Positions 1 to 11,653 of a DNA stretch of 64,000 bases are shown piece after piece (position 1 is the stretch's first letter; each line of letters begins with the position of its first letter). The position numbers were made by a program, and so were the translations under genes. The notes under the pieces are model-generated. The model was not told the origin of the DNA and did not search any database. It saw only the letters and a list, made by a program, of their open reading frames with translations. The stretch comes from Brachionus plicatilis (taxonomy: Eukaryota > Rotifera > Eurotatoria > Ploima > Brachionidae), in assembly GCA_010279815.1 (NCBI GenBank), contig QEOQ01000573.1, forward strand, positions 366,141 through 430,140. The letters are read 5' to 3'.

Positions 1-3000
1 ATCGATACTTGTCACTTGGTCATATGTATATTCAGGATCGTATTTACGACCGCGTTCAGCACATAAATCAGCATAATAAGTGGGTGCTGGATAAGACACA
101 CTTGTTGTACTTCGAGCATATATGTGACACAAATAAAACGATAAAACAATAATCTTGTTTGAATCAAAGTTATTCTGGTCAAAAAGCAAATAGTAGTGGC
201 ATGGCTTGCTAGTACCCTAGGAAAAAAATTTAAAATTATCATCATAATAAATTCAATTATTTTTGCTAAAAAAAGAAAACTAAAAAATTCAAATATTTTT
301 TTTCCGATTAAATTGATTGATTTCTTAGCTTAAAATTTTAAAATTTATTACAAATATATTTATTAAAATCTATTTGATTTAAAATTTTTTAATTTTTTGT
401 GAAATATTGAAAAAAAAACTCACTTGAATTCCCAGATGTGAGCAAATGAAATAATCAAATTTGTCTGGTGTTACAATTACTGTATCAACTATAGTACCTG
501 GTGGTACATTCTCATTTTTTTTACTCGCTTGATCTTCTGCTTTTTTTGGAAAAAACCTTGTCTGATGTCTTTTCTGAACAACAATGTAGCTAATGAGTGG
601 ATCATAATCTTTTTGAATTGTCATACAAGCTTTACGAATTTCATTCAATTCATGTTGACTCACAGGCTTAAATTGACCATCCGAAATACCGTCTCGGAAA
701 AATATCAACTTTTTTGGCAATTTTTTATTCCTCTTTTTGTATTCTTCTAAAAGATGGTAGACTGGTTTGTTTAAATGATACACTGTTTCTAAGCCACGTT
801 TTCCCTTTTTCTTTTGACGCAAAACTGAAGCTGGATAAATGCAAAAATTTTCATCTACACTACCAACCACAGCAGCAATTGATTCAAATTCTTTGTCATC
901 ATCTTTATTCGATGAGCTCTCTATCTTTTCCTCAGGTTTAAAAATCTCATTTTTCTTTTCCATTTGCTGTTTGACAGGCGTAGGATGATTAACATCAATT
1001 CCAAAAATCATGCTGTCAGACTCAAAAATTTCTTTTAGATATTTACAATAGCTAAACAATAAATTTTAAGATAAAAAAAAAAACATTTATTTTTTGTACT
1101 TTGGATCTTGTTTGGAAATTCTAAAATTAGTACCACCCAGCTTACAGTTGACTTTAAGACATATGTTAGAGCAAAGTTGGTCAAAGTAATTTTGATTAAA
1201 GTAATTTTGTCTTTTGATATTGTCCCATTTAAGCAAGACCGATTCATCAATGCACTGGGTTACAATGCCACATTCAATGTCACCAATTTGTTTTATAGTG
1301 TTGTAAATTTTCGAATTTTTTCTTTTATTTATAATCAGTAAAAATTGGGCATTTTTTTCTTTTATTTTTTCAATGAGAAATTTTTTATCGGAATTTTTTA
1401 TTCGGAATTTTTCAACAGGATTATTAATTTCTAAGCGCATTTTTTGAGCATTTCCAATAAACTTTTCGACAAATTTTTTCTCATCTACATCACTACAATT
1501 AATCAATATCCATCTCGATACACTTCTAGGGTCATAGAAAAATTTTCCGATATTATCCCATCTACCACAATTTGCTAAAACTTTAGAATTTTGTCCATAC
1601 TCCAAAGAAGCTCCTTCAATTTTTTTCGCTGTCAATTCGGTCATTTTAGTATCCATTTTAATTCCATATTCTTTTAAATATGGATCATCATCATTTAAAT
1701 TTAAATTACTGACCATTTCCAAAATCCTTTCTTTTCGTTCAGTACATTTTATATTTGCATTCTTAATCTAAAAATTAAATTATTTTTAATTAATCAAAAT
1801 TTTTTTAATTTTGTATTTAAAAAGAAACAAGATTGAATCAAATTATTCCTTTTAAATAGAAAAATTTCAAAGCAGACTCTTTATTTCTAAATGAAGTGCT
1901 TGACCAAGATTATGCCAGCTAACATAAGGAGGACAATACTGGTTAAACTAGCTTTAGAAATTATTCACTTTTTTCAATAATCTAATGATTTTGATCACTT
2001 AAATTCACCTATAAAGCTTTTATTTTTAAAATTAAAATTAAATTAAATTAAATTCGATGATACAAATTGATTTAATATTTAAAATTTTAAATTAACTATT
2101 TAGTATTGAATTTATTAATTAGATTTTGTATTTATAGATGAAAGAACGAAAACTAAATTTTATGAGAAAATTTAAATAATTAAATAAGAACTTTTATTTT
2201 TAATTGCCTAAAAAAAAAATTATTTAAAAAATAACATTTTACTCACCATTTTTGATTGTTCAGCCGGGTTTAAGTTTGATCTTCGACCAAAAGCTAAACG
2301 ACATACTTCAATTGGTATGTGATTCTGGTTTCCAATAGACAATAAAGGAAGCCTAGGATATAGTAATTTTTTTTCATACTTCTGATAAAAATATTCCTCA
2401 ACGCTTATTTCATTTGGATCATTTTTTTGTCTAAATTTATGTTGTTGAGCATTTTTGTCAAAAATATCTATTACATCAACAGTTTTATTTAAATGATCTA
2501 CTAATTCTAAATTTTTTAAAAAATCTAAAATTTTCCATTTCTCATTTAATTTTTGAGCCAAAATTTGTTCAGAACATTGTAAAAATTTGCATAAAATTTC
2601 TATTAGATTTTTTCCTTCTTGATTTATGGCAGCCGATGTTTCTAAAAAAAATTAAAAAAAAATTAACTGTTTTCATTATTTCTTTGATTTAAAAAAAAAA
2701 TATATTCATTTTTTTTGTATTCAAGTTCTGTTTAGTTAAAAAATCATCATCTCTAGTCTTATTTAACGCATAATTATTTAATTAGAATCATTAAAAAAAG
2801 AGAAAGAAATGGAATATAATTTTGTTAAATTCAATGAAAAACAGCATAGATGCGAAGTGAAAAAAATTCTAAAACCTCATCTTTTGTTAGAAAAAGCGAA
2901 TTCACATTCAAATATAAAATATTTAAATTATGCCTTTAAAAAAAACTTACTATTTAAATTGACAATAGCTCCCTGCTCTGTGGGTCTTATCGATACTGAT

Positions 3001-3766
3001 ACTCCATCTATTTGGTCCAAACCAATGCCGATTTCTTTCCGGGCTTCATTTTTGTGAAAAAAATTTTTCCCAAAATTAAAGTATTCATCGCCACTCTTCA
3101 TATTTTGAGTAAAAATCATTTGTAAAACATTATTAAGTTCTTCATTTGAGTTTTCTAGATTATTCAATTCAAACTCTGTTGGTCTATTTGCTTCTTGATA
3201 ACATGCTTTGAAAATTTTACGACTAGACTGAAACACATTTTCGAATTGAAACTAAAATTTAAAGATTCAAACTTTAATATTCATTTTGATAAAAAAAAAC
3301 TGACCTCTGTGAGATTTATTATTTCAGTGCAGTACATAATTTTTTTAAGATCATAAAGAATTTTATTTTCGTAAATAGGATTTTGTCTAAAAAATTCTTT
3401 CAACATTAATTTTCCTATCTTATTAGAAAGTACATCCTCTCCTTTTTCATTTTTTATCGCCACATCATACTGAAATATTTTAGATTTTTTTTCCAAGTGT
3501 AATTTGAAATGATTGACCAAAATTTTAAAATTTTTGCCAAGAGAAAATTTTTCTTTGGGCTTGGGCGTGAAGTTTATATCAATATTTGTGTAATCTTCCA
3601 AGACATCTGTTTTCTTGAACTCAAATTGTTCAATTGGCGGAACATTTTCTTCGGTATTTGGTTTTTGAGGTTGAACAATTTTTTCTTCATTCGGTTTTTG
3701 AGGGTGATTTCGGCGTGCACGGCCCAAACCACGACCTCTTCCTTTCGATCCATTATTTTGATTCAT
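1..3766 (-). CDS. Argonaute protein (AGO clade), six exons, 3' end outside the window
   Basis: Small-RNA-guided silencing protein. Exons read on the minus strand are 3305-3766, 2951-3251, 2247-2641, 1100-1767, 424-1051 and 1-216. All junctions are GT-AG, the phases join cleanly to 890 codons, and the introns are 53, 309, 479, 48 and 207 bp. The N-terminus is Arg/Gly-rich (KGRGRGLGRAR). Domains follow in order: N-domain, PAZ (about 265-375, ending in PIEVCRLAFGRR), MID with CKLGGTN, and PIWI. The slicer tetrad looks complete: D628 (FGIDVNHP), a candidate glutamate finger E696 (RGLETV), D728 (FFRDGISDGQ) and H825 (GTSKPCHYY). That C-terminal motif points to AGO rather than Piwi. An acidic/lysine insert of about 25 residues separates NHPTP from SIAAVVGS, longer than usual. 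The final residues lie beyond the left edge. The exon structure is inferred from splice signals and homology, not from transcripts. Confidence 0.93.
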
Positions 3767-3929
3767 TTTTTATTTTAGATTTATGAAAAAAATTTTAATA
3801 TAAATACTAACCAAATTTCACTTAATTGTGAAATTTTACTTCTCTTTTTTTTTAATTTCATAATTAATAAAAATTATTCAAAGATTCGAGAAAACAGCAT
3901 TATTTATATTTTTTAAGTTAAATCTCATA

Positions 3930-4370
3930 TAAAGGAACACACCCTATGAGAAAAGTATTATGCCTGCAAATTATTTTTGATTTTAAATTTAAATAATCAA
4001 AAAAGTTTAGAAAATTTAAAGAGATTTTTTTTATTTTTTTTATTCATTGATATTTCTTGGTCCGTTTTTTTCTAGATTCTTAATATTCAGATTCTATTTA
4101 CCCTGTTTATCCTGGTAATCATCTGTTTATTAAAGTGTTGGTATAGCATTGAGTTTTAGTAAAACAAGGCTTTGATTTAACTAGACCAAAATAAGAAAAG
4201 TGAATTTTTTCTGACCGAAAATGATCCAGGACAGAAATTAGAAAGCTCAAATGAAATAAATAAATCCATTTATAAGCTTTGTTTTATCAATAAAAGGTTT
4301 CTAAAAAAGTTGCTCTCTGGGCCAATGTCGCATTTTTCAATTTTTCTAAATTATTGTTCATTTATGCCTA
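3930..4370. repeat. Dispersed repeat R1, copy 1
   Basis: This block of about 440 bp reappears in inverted orientation near 34130-34582. Shared landmarks include AACACACC with a run to ATTATGCC at one end, CCAACACTTTAATAAAC in the middle and AATGCGACATT near the other end. There is no ORF, and I see no clear terminal inverted repeat. It may be a non-autonomous transposon. It lies between the Argonaute gene start and the piggyBac-like element. Confidence 0.7.
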
Positions 4371-4408
4371 TAAATTTTTCGGTTTCGGTCTCATTTTTTA
4401 AAATTTAA

Positions 4409-6661
4409 CACTAGAAAGGCCACGGGTTTTTTAAGTTTTTTTTAAATGCATAAAAACTGGAAAAAAATTAAAACTGAAAAATATTTTTATTCGTCAATCT
4501 GAAATTGCATAAAATTTATAATTTTAATGTTTTTGTTTGAAAATTATCAAAATTTAACGTCGAAAAAAAAAATATACATAAAAGCCCAAAGTGGGATTTT
4601 TAAACCGACTGATATTTTTAGTTGATTTGGCACATCTAAAATAATAATTAATTACAATTTTTTAAAAATATTAAAAAATATATGGTTTAATTTTTTGTGT
4701 TTGAATTACAAAATGTATCCAATGTTGAAATAACATTGAAAAGTGCGATTTTTAAATAATTTTTCAGTTTCAAATAATAAAATAATTTAGACTTAAGATT
4801 TGTGCTATGTTGATATTTAGGAAAGTTTTTTTAGTTTAAAAAACTATCTACGCTCTGTTTTCCATTTTTTATAAATTGAGTATATGTTAATATACATCAA
4901 ACGAACTTAAATTACCACTAAAGTCAAAATTTTTAAAGAAAAAAACAAAGTTTTTCGGTTCAGTTAGGTGAACTATGGTTCATCTTTTAGTTGGACAATT
5001 TTTGTTCCCAGATTTAAGTAGAGAGATGATTTGGGTATTTTGGATTGTAATACCAGCTCAACTAGATCATAGCAAATGCTATTTCTAAAGCTCCTTCAAA
5101 ATTAAAAAAAAACATGAAAATTATTAACTTTTTTTTTTTTAATATTATTTATTTTTTTAATGAATTTAAATAGATGAAGTGCTAATCAGTCTCTTGAGGC
5201 ATGGGCACTATAGCCTATTGATTAACCTTGAAATTGAAATTGTCTATCTTTTTTTTCATTTTATTTTATCTTATTAAACTTTATTTTTAGTTTTTTGTTT
5301 CATATATTTTATTTTGAAGTTTGGTAAAGTTAAAGATAAAAAAATAAATAACAAATAAATAATTTAAAAGTTAAAAAAAGAATTTTCAATATTTTTTTTC
5401 AAATTTCGAAATAAAAATTAATCTCATTTAATTTCACTAAAGAGTTTAATTTCAAATACGAAAATGCATGCAATATTAACTTAAAATTATTTTTTTATTT
5501 GAAAGTGAAAAAAATATTTAAAACATCGCACTTTTTCAATGTTATTTCAACATTGGATACATTTTATAATTCAAACACAAAAAATTAAACCATATCTAAC
5601 ATAAAATAAAAGTTTATTGGCAAAAAAAATCTTAAATTTGACTTAATTATAGCAGAATTTGAAAGTACAGTACATCTTAAAACTAACTTCATCGCTTTCT
5701 TTTCCTTTCCTCTTCCTTTCCTCTTCCTCTCTTCTTCCTCACTTATTCCTTTCCTCTTCCTTTCCTCTTCCTCTCTTCTTCCTCACTTCTTCCTTTCCTC
5801 TTCCTCACTTCTTCCTTTCCTCTTCCTCTTCCTCTTCCTCTTCCTTTCCTCTTCCTTTCCTCTTCCTTTCCTCTTCCTTTCCTCTTCCTTTCCTCTTCCT
5901 TTCCTCTTCCTTTCCTCTTCCTTTCCTCTTCCTTTCCTCTTCCTCACTAGGATGAAGAGAAATTGAAGAAAATAATAAATTATGCTAATTCATATATTTA
6001 GATGATACTATTGGCTACAACAGGCAAATAAAATTAAGTAAAATAAATTGATCAAAATAACGATTCAATTGTTAGTTGCTTGCCGTATGGAATAGTTTCA
6101 TTTAAATATTGGAGATTATAAATTAGCATAATTTATTATATTCTTTATTTTTCTTTTTTTCAAGAGAGGAAGAGGAGAGGAAGAGGAAAGGAAGAGGAAA
6201 GGAAGAGGAAAGGAAGAGGAAAGGAAGAGGAAAGGAAGAGGAAAGGAAGAGGAAGAGGAAGAGGAAGAGGAAAGGAAGAAGTGAGGAAGAGGAAAGGAAG
6301 AAGTGAGGAAGAAGAGAGGAAGAGGAAAGGAAGAGGAAAGGAATAAGTGAGGAAGAAGAGAGGAAGAGGAAAGGAAGAGGAAAGGAAGAGGAAAGGAAGA
6401 GGAAAGGAAGAGGAAAGGAAGAGGAAAAGGAAAAGGAAGAGGAAGAGGAAGAGGAAGAGGAAAGGAAGAAGTGAGGAAGAGGAAAGGAAGAAGTGAGGAA
6501 GAGGAAAGGAAGAGGAAAGGAATAAGTGAGGAAGAAGAGAGGAAGAGGAAAGGAAGAGGAGAGGAAAGAAATCGATGAAGTTAGTTTTAAGATGTACTGT
6601 ATCACCATATTTTTAAACCCAAATTGGGCTTTTACGGTTTAAAAAGTAAGCTTTTCTAGTG
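4409..6661. mobile_element. piggyBac-like non-autonomous element flanked by TTAA
   Basis: The ends are CACTAGAAAGG (left) and the inverted form CTTTTCTAGTG (right). Each is directly bordered by TTAA (4405-4408 and 6662-6665), the target site used by piggyBac transposases. Subterminal sequences also mirror each other: AAAGCCCAAAGTGGG near 4583 against CCCAAATTGGGCTTT near 6618. No transposase ORF exists inside, so the element is non-autonomous. Its interior holds nested inverted repeats (4673-4745 against 5521-5595) and a large palindromic TTCCTC/GAGGAA satellite. Confidence 0.8.
5659..6605. repeat. Palindromic TTCCTC / GAGGAA satellite
   Basis: A pyrimidine array built from TTCCTC and TTCCTTTCCTC units (about 5690-5945) faces its purine complement (about 6165-6570) across a spacer of about 220 bp. 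The bordering single-copy sequence is also inverted: AGTACATCTTAAAACTAAC at 5664 against GTTAGTTTTAAGATGTACT near 6580. The two arrays give long Ser/Leu/Phe open frames on both strands that are composition artefacts. Such homopurine-homopyrimidine mirror tracts can form triplex or cruciform DNA in principle. Confidence 0.92.
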
Positions 6662-7947
6662 TTAAAATAAAAATTTAAACAACATAAAACTTTTTGAAAT
6701 TTTTTTTTACTTACACCAAGAGACATGTTGTAAGCTTGCTAAAAGAAATTTAGATTATGACAAATTTTAAAACCTAATGGACTGTTATGTTTTATACATT
6801 TTGAATCATTTCCACCAGAGTGTTTTCAAGTCAAGTTAAGACTTGATTTGACTCTTTGTAGTAAGACTTAAAAAATACAAATGAAATTTTTTTTTTTTAT
6901 TTTTGTCCCAAAATTCACAATGCCTCAACATTACTCGAGAGTAAAAGAAACAAAACAAAACAGCAAAAAAACAACGGAAAAATATAAAAAATGAGTAAAT
7001 TCTTGAAATCAAAAATAAAAATTATTTGATTACTAAATTTATTAAATACATATGCATTTTCAAGAATTTACTCATTTTTTAAATTTTTCTGTTTTTTCTT
7101 TGCGCTTATAGTCCGCTTTTTTCCCATTTTGAATGCGTTAGAACAATCAAGATTTTTTACTGCTTTTAATTGTTTTTTTTTCTCCGGTAACTTAGTATGC
7201 TCTTCCACATATAATTTTAAAAAAATTGATTCATCAAATTATTTTCTCTTTACCACGACCACTACTCAGCTAAAGAAATAAAGAAAAAAATTGCTAAAAA
7301 ATGACTAAAAATTTCATTTATTGCTGAAGAAAAAGTGAGATTTTTGGAAACAACATAGATATCAAATAAATTATTAAGAAAATGTTTTTTTAGAGATAAA
7401 TCAAAAGCGTTTGATTCAAGGTATCAATCAAATTTTCTATTTTCCCGCTTTTAATATTTAAAATATAAAAGATTTTGTAACAATTTTTTATTTCAAACTT
7501 TTTCAATTAAATTAAATATTTAAAATTAAATTTTTTTTTTGAAAAAATGAATTGTTAATCAGTCATTTTTAGAGAGAGTCGCAAGACATGTGATTGTTTT
7601 GTGAAATTTAAAAGAAATAATTTAGAAAATAAGTTTACTAAACAATTATGAGACTTGTTATAAAATAAAATAAATCTCATTAAAAAAATTTAAAAAAATC
7701 TTTGATCAACTTTTAGTTGTAAATAATTGAATGAAAAAATAAGTAGAATTTATTTTAAAATTGCATCTTAGATAGCCTTGAAAAAACTGGTTGATGAATT
7801 TTAAATTCATGCATTCTGAATTAAAAATTTTTTTTACAAAATTAAGCTTTTACAATATTTTGATGGGCTTGGTTAACTAATTTAAAATTCAATTTTAGAT
7901 ATTAAATAAAAGCTCCTTTAAAATTAAACACTCGTTTTCAAAATAAA
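6662..7947. other. Intergenic AT-rich stretch with one small fold-back repeat
   Basis: No convincing gene. A short inverted repeat lies at 6974-7093: arms of about 35 bp containing AATGAGTAAATTCTTGAAA and its complement, around a spacer of about 50 bp. The last part precedes the cold-shock fusion gene and may hold its promoter, but I see no diagnostic element. Confidence 0.6.
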
Positions 7948-8865
7948 ATGGAAAACATAAATATTTCATTGCCATGTGGTTTTTCTGCCAAATACAAAGA
8001 CATTTTTTACAACAGTGACAAATTTTCATGCCCTGTTTGCAAATCAAATGACATAACGAGCCAAGAGTGCCTAAATATGGCAAAAAAAAAGCTGCTAATT
8101 CATGACATTAATCTTGATCTAAAAAAGAATATTTTCACGCAGTGTCTCAAAAATTTTGAAATCTGTAAAACTGACCCAAAAAGTTTTATCGATGAAAGCT
8201 ACGAAAATTTAAAGAATCAACTTGATATTCGTCGGGAGGAAATTAAATTAATAGTGGATAAAAAAATTGATGATTATTATGAAAATTTATTAAAAATCAT
8301 CGAAGAAGAAAAAGAAACAAAATTAAACGAATTTGAAGTAAAAATACGACAAATCTCTTCACTAGCGCAAGAAATATCCGATCTAAAAATTGATCAAACT
8401 GCGAACATAATTCAAAAATTAGATATTATCAATAATTATTGTGTAAAGATTCATGATGGCATTAAATTTTTAAATACGACCAAAAATAATCTAAAGGTTA
8501 ATAACTGCATTTTTAATCAAGGTAACGATGATTGGGATGTAACAAATTTATTTGGAAAATTAGATTGGAAAGAAGAGACAAAAACTGGAATAGTTAAATG
8601 GTTCAATGTGAAAGATGGATATGGTTTCATTGCTCGAAATGATACTAATGAGGAAATATTTGTGCATCAGAGTGCCATTGTGAAAAAGAATACAAATCAA
8701 AAAAGGAAAAGTTTAGCTGATGGTGAACAAGTTGAATTTGATATTGTAGTGGGAGAAAAAGGCTTAGAAGCTGCTAATGTGACTGGTCCAAATGGTCAAT
8801 CTGTTCAAGGATCAATTCATGCAATTAATAAAAAAAATAATAAGAAGAAACGAGGCAAACAATAA
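7948..8865 (+). CDS. Zinc/coiled-coil protein fused to a Y-box-type cold-shock domain
   Basis: Single-exon ORF of 305 residues. Residues 1-45 form the family's cysteine module: C10, C28, C31 and C41, with LPCGF and CPVC, resembling a shortened RING finger. In this copy the family His after CPVC is Asn. Residues 50-190 are charged and heptad-like, a probable coiled coil. After the hinge [12 protein letters not shown] the protein switches to a cold-shock domain (about 213-285). It has intact RNP1 (GYGFIAR) and RNP2 (IFVHQSAI) motifs and the Y-box signature [17 protein letters not shown] basic lysine/asparagine tail ends it. The cold-shock domain binds single-stranded RNA/DNA in known proteins. 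RNA binding here is inferred. There is no MATH domain, unlike most relatives. An AATAAA lies near 8931. The domain pairing is unusual and no specific function can be assigned. Confidence 0.9.
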   Translation: MENINISLPCGFSAKYKDIFYNSDKFSCPVCKSNDITSQECLNMAKKKLLIHDINLDLKKNIFTQCLKNFEICKTDPKSFIDESYENLKNQLDIRREEIKLIVDKKIDDYYENLLKIIEEEKETKLNEFEVKIRQISSLAQEISDLKIDQTANIIQKLDIINNYCVKIHDGIKFLNTTKNNLKVNNCIFNQGNDDWDVTNLFGKLDWKEETKTGIVKWFNVKDGYGFIARNDTNEEIFVHQSAIVKKNTNQKRKSLADGEQVEFDIVVGEKGLEAANVTGPNGQSVQGSIHAINKKNNKKKRGKQ

Positions 8866-9938
8866 TTTTGTTCAAGTTAAAAACAAATTAGAAGATTAAT
8901 TTGATTTAATAATTTCCAGTAAAAATTTTAATAAATATTTTTTTTAATATGATTTTTATATAATTTGAATTTAAATTTAGCCGATCTCGAATAATTCAAA
9001 CTGATTAAAAACGGTAAAATTTAAAGATTTGGTGTTGTGAAATTCAAATTCAAATCGAACAAAATTTTTAAATTTTTTGAAAAATTGAAATTAAAATTAA
9101 TAAAAAATATTAGAAAAATACAGCAAAAAAGTGCAACATAAATTGTTGCACCTTTTTCCCTAAAATAAATTTTTTATTTTATTTTTTTGTTAATCAAATC
9201 AATAATCTATTTAAATCTAATTAATTCTTTTCTTTTTTTATATGAGAAAAATTATTAAAGAAAAAAATGTGCATCAAAGTAAGTTGCACTATTGTTAAAG
9301 AATTTTTTCTAATATTTTTAATTAACTTTAATTTTAATTTATAGAAAAATGAAGAATTTTTGTTCAATTTGTATTTTAAATTCACAATGCCAAGGAATTA
9401 GACTTAATTTTTTAATTAAGATTGCCATTTTTTTCATTATGCTTGGCGTAATCAAATGACTAGTTTACTTAATTTTTAAAATTTCAAAATCGAATAAAAA
9501 AATTTATTTTTAAAATAATAAATTGCTTTTAAAAGATCGATTTCGATTTACGAGCAACCTCATTATATTATTATATTACACTTTCGCAAGAAAATTATAG
9601 AGTTTATAAAAAAGTGCGTCTTAATTGATCCATAAGACTACTAAATTATAATTTTAAAACATTTAATTTTTTAAATATTTTCCTCTTTTACTTATTTTTT
9701 TTAATAAATTTTTTCAATGATTCCTGTCAATGTTTTTTTGTTGAGTCATAATATAAATTATATTAAAAATAAATAAAATTAAGCCTAAACTATTTGTTTT
9801 TTAAGTTCATCTAAAAAAATGTTTATGTTATTTATAGAAAATGGATATATACTAAATATTAAAATTAATTAGCTCATTTAAATAAATTTTATTTAAATTT
9901 AATGCGGCACTTTTAATTTAGCAAATTTACCTGAAAAA
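8866..9938. other. Intergenic AT-rich stretch; short perfect hairpin
   Basis: No gene seen. A compact hairpin lies at 9125-9157: stem GTGCAACA/TGTTGCAC extended by A-rich and T-rich sides, with a 5-base loop. GTTGCAC recurs near 9283. Its role is unknown. Confidence 0.5.
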
Positions 9939-10009
9939 GCGTCAGTGGTGTAGTGGTATCATTGCTTCTTCCCAAGCAGCAGATCCGGGTTCGATACCCG
10001 GCTGACGCA
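9939..10009 (+). tRNA. tRNA-Gly (anticodon CCC)
   Basis: A 71-nt cloverleaf. The acceptor GCGTCAG pairs with CTGACGC and the discriminator is A. The D-arm contains GGTGTAGTGGTATC, which also matches the internal A box. The anticodon CCC is at 9971-9973 in the loop TTCCCAA. The T-arm is CCGGGTTCGATACCCGG (B box). One mismatch is visible in the anticodon stem. There is no intron. It resembles eukaryotic nuclear glycine tRNAs and should be transcribed by RNA polymerase III. A short T run follows (CTTTTTG near 10013). Confidence 0.95.
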
Positions 10010-10795
10010 AATCTTTTTGTGGAACTGAATCAATAAAGAAAGAAGCCAATAAAATATGCACAGTATTTTATGTTGGAAAAATTATAAAAAATACATATTT
10101 GCTTAAATTCATTGAATCAAAATAAAAAAGAATTTTGATAATAGCGAACACTGAGTTAGTAATATTAGTTGAAATGCCAAGATTGTATTAAAAGATAATT
10201 ATTATCATAGAAATAACTTCAAAATTTCAATCGTTCACAGATTGCAAACAAGACAAATTCCATAATGAGCCCCATTAACCACATGCTCCAAAGACATATT
10301 TTACCCTTTGGCCAACAGTTTAGTTTAATAACGCTTAATTCAGCAACGCTTGAGATTTTTGTCAAAAATTAAAAATAAATAAAAAATAAAAAATTGCATT
10401 TTTTTTAGATTTCATCTAACGCAACCAATTGAATACAATAAAATAAAATTTTTATATTTTTCAAAAAAATGAAAAGGCTTTCCTGCTGCATTAGACTTAA
10501 ATATTTTGTTATTTCATATTTTTAGGCAAACAATAATCAGGTGAATAACAAGGATTTAGATCTTTCGTCATCTCATTCAAAAAAATAAAATCTGTACCAA
10601 AAAAAGCTGAAAAATAATTTCAACCTGAAGCAAACTAAAAAAATTAATTAATTAACTAATTTAATTAATTAATATATTAAAATAATAATTATTTTTAAAT
10701 TTTGAAAGAAACTACAGGAAGAAAAAAATTTACTTTATCGTCCATTTCTCATATTTTTTTGATAGTCTTAAATTTAATTATTTCCGAGTAAGCAA
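10010..10795. other. Intergenic stretch between the two tRNA genes
   Basis: AT-rich, with no ORF, RNA fold or repeat that I can support. A short run of alternating AATTAATTAA lies near 10650. Confidence 0.5.
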
Positions 10796-10815
10796 GTCTC
10801 TATGGCGCAATCGGC

Positions 10816-10852
<37 letters not shown>

Positions 10853-10869
10853 GAATCCACCTAGGGACG
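10796..10869 (+). tRNA. tRNA-Asn (anticodon GTT)
   Basis: A 74-nt cloverleaf. The acceptor GTCTCTA pairs with TAGGGAC and contains one G-U pair; the discriminator is G. The D-arm is GGCGCAATCGGCTAGCGC, the anticodon GTT is at 10830-10832 inside CGGCTGTTAACCG, and the T-arm is GGTGGTTCGAATCCACC. There is no intron. The sequence is very close to the conserved animal tRNA-Asn. A T-rich terminator (ATTTTTTTAT) follows near 10871. Confidence 0.96.
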
Positions 10870-11611
10870 AATTTTTTTATAGACAGTTGTTTAACAGATG
10901 CACTTCTAATAACATTTTCTCAAAAAAATGATGTTTTTGTATAAAATGAAGTATAAAATCTACCTGGAAATGTGATTAATAATTAAATTGTTTTTAAGCA
11001 ATTAAATTATTTATCACAATATTTAATTAAAATATATTCTTATAGACATTGAAAGACTTTCACCGTATGCCTCGGGTCAACATCAAAATCAAGTTTTTTT
11101 TAGTTAAATAAAGATTACAAATATTATTTTGTGTAAAAAAATTTTAAATAAAATAATTTTAATAATCTTTTTATCTTATTAAATTTGTGGCCATGTATCA
11201 AAATTTTTATTTTTTCAAAAAATGGAAAACCAAAAATGATTTTTTTCGTTTGGCGCTACTGAATTGAAACAAAAAGATGAAAGTTATTCAAATTAAAAAA
11301 TTAATTTTAATTAATATGGAATTTAAAACTCGACCTGGAAATGTGATTAATAATTTAATGTTTTTTTAGACAGAGATGATTAAATAAAATATATTCTAAA
11401 TGACATTAATTGTGACTCAAGTCATGATTTTTGAAAAATTTCTTTTAATACAGATACGGACTTTTAGTTTGGTTACGAGCAAAAATCTGAAACAAAAAAA
11501 AAAGAATAGGAAAATTTTATTTCCATATATTTATCTGATATTGGCCAAAAATAAGTAATTAAATTCAAATTAAAAATGAATCATATTTTGAATTTTTTTA
11601 TGAAAAATTCT
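10870..11611. other. Intergenic stretch with a degenerate direct duplication
   Basis: No gene seen. A segment containing CTGGAAATGTGATTAATAAT occurs near 10960 and again near 11335, each followed by similar T-rich and AAAATATATTCT sequence. This indicates an old local duplication of about 90 bp ahead of the chitinase gene. Confidence 0.5.
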
Positions 11612-11620
11612 TATATAAAT
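11612..11620 (+). promoter_or_regulatory. TATA box of the chitinase gene
   Basis: TATATAAAT lies 34 bp before the chitinase start codon. Transcription would begin about 30 bp downstream, which implies a very short 5' UTR. It is the clearest core promoter element in the window. Confidence 0.6.
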
Positions 11621-11653
11621 AGAAGGAAACAATTTTGAAGTTAACACTTAAAA

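Noticed and set aside
12..1341. Several 70-80 residue frames on both strands at the left edge
   Set aside because: They overlap the Argonaute exons in other frames or orientation, and the Argonaute reading has homology and clean splice phases.
5659..6608. Long Ser/Leu/Phe-rich open frames on both strands
   Set aside because: They are translations of the TTCCTC/GAGGAA satellite. Absence of stops follows from composition, and there is no domain or start context.
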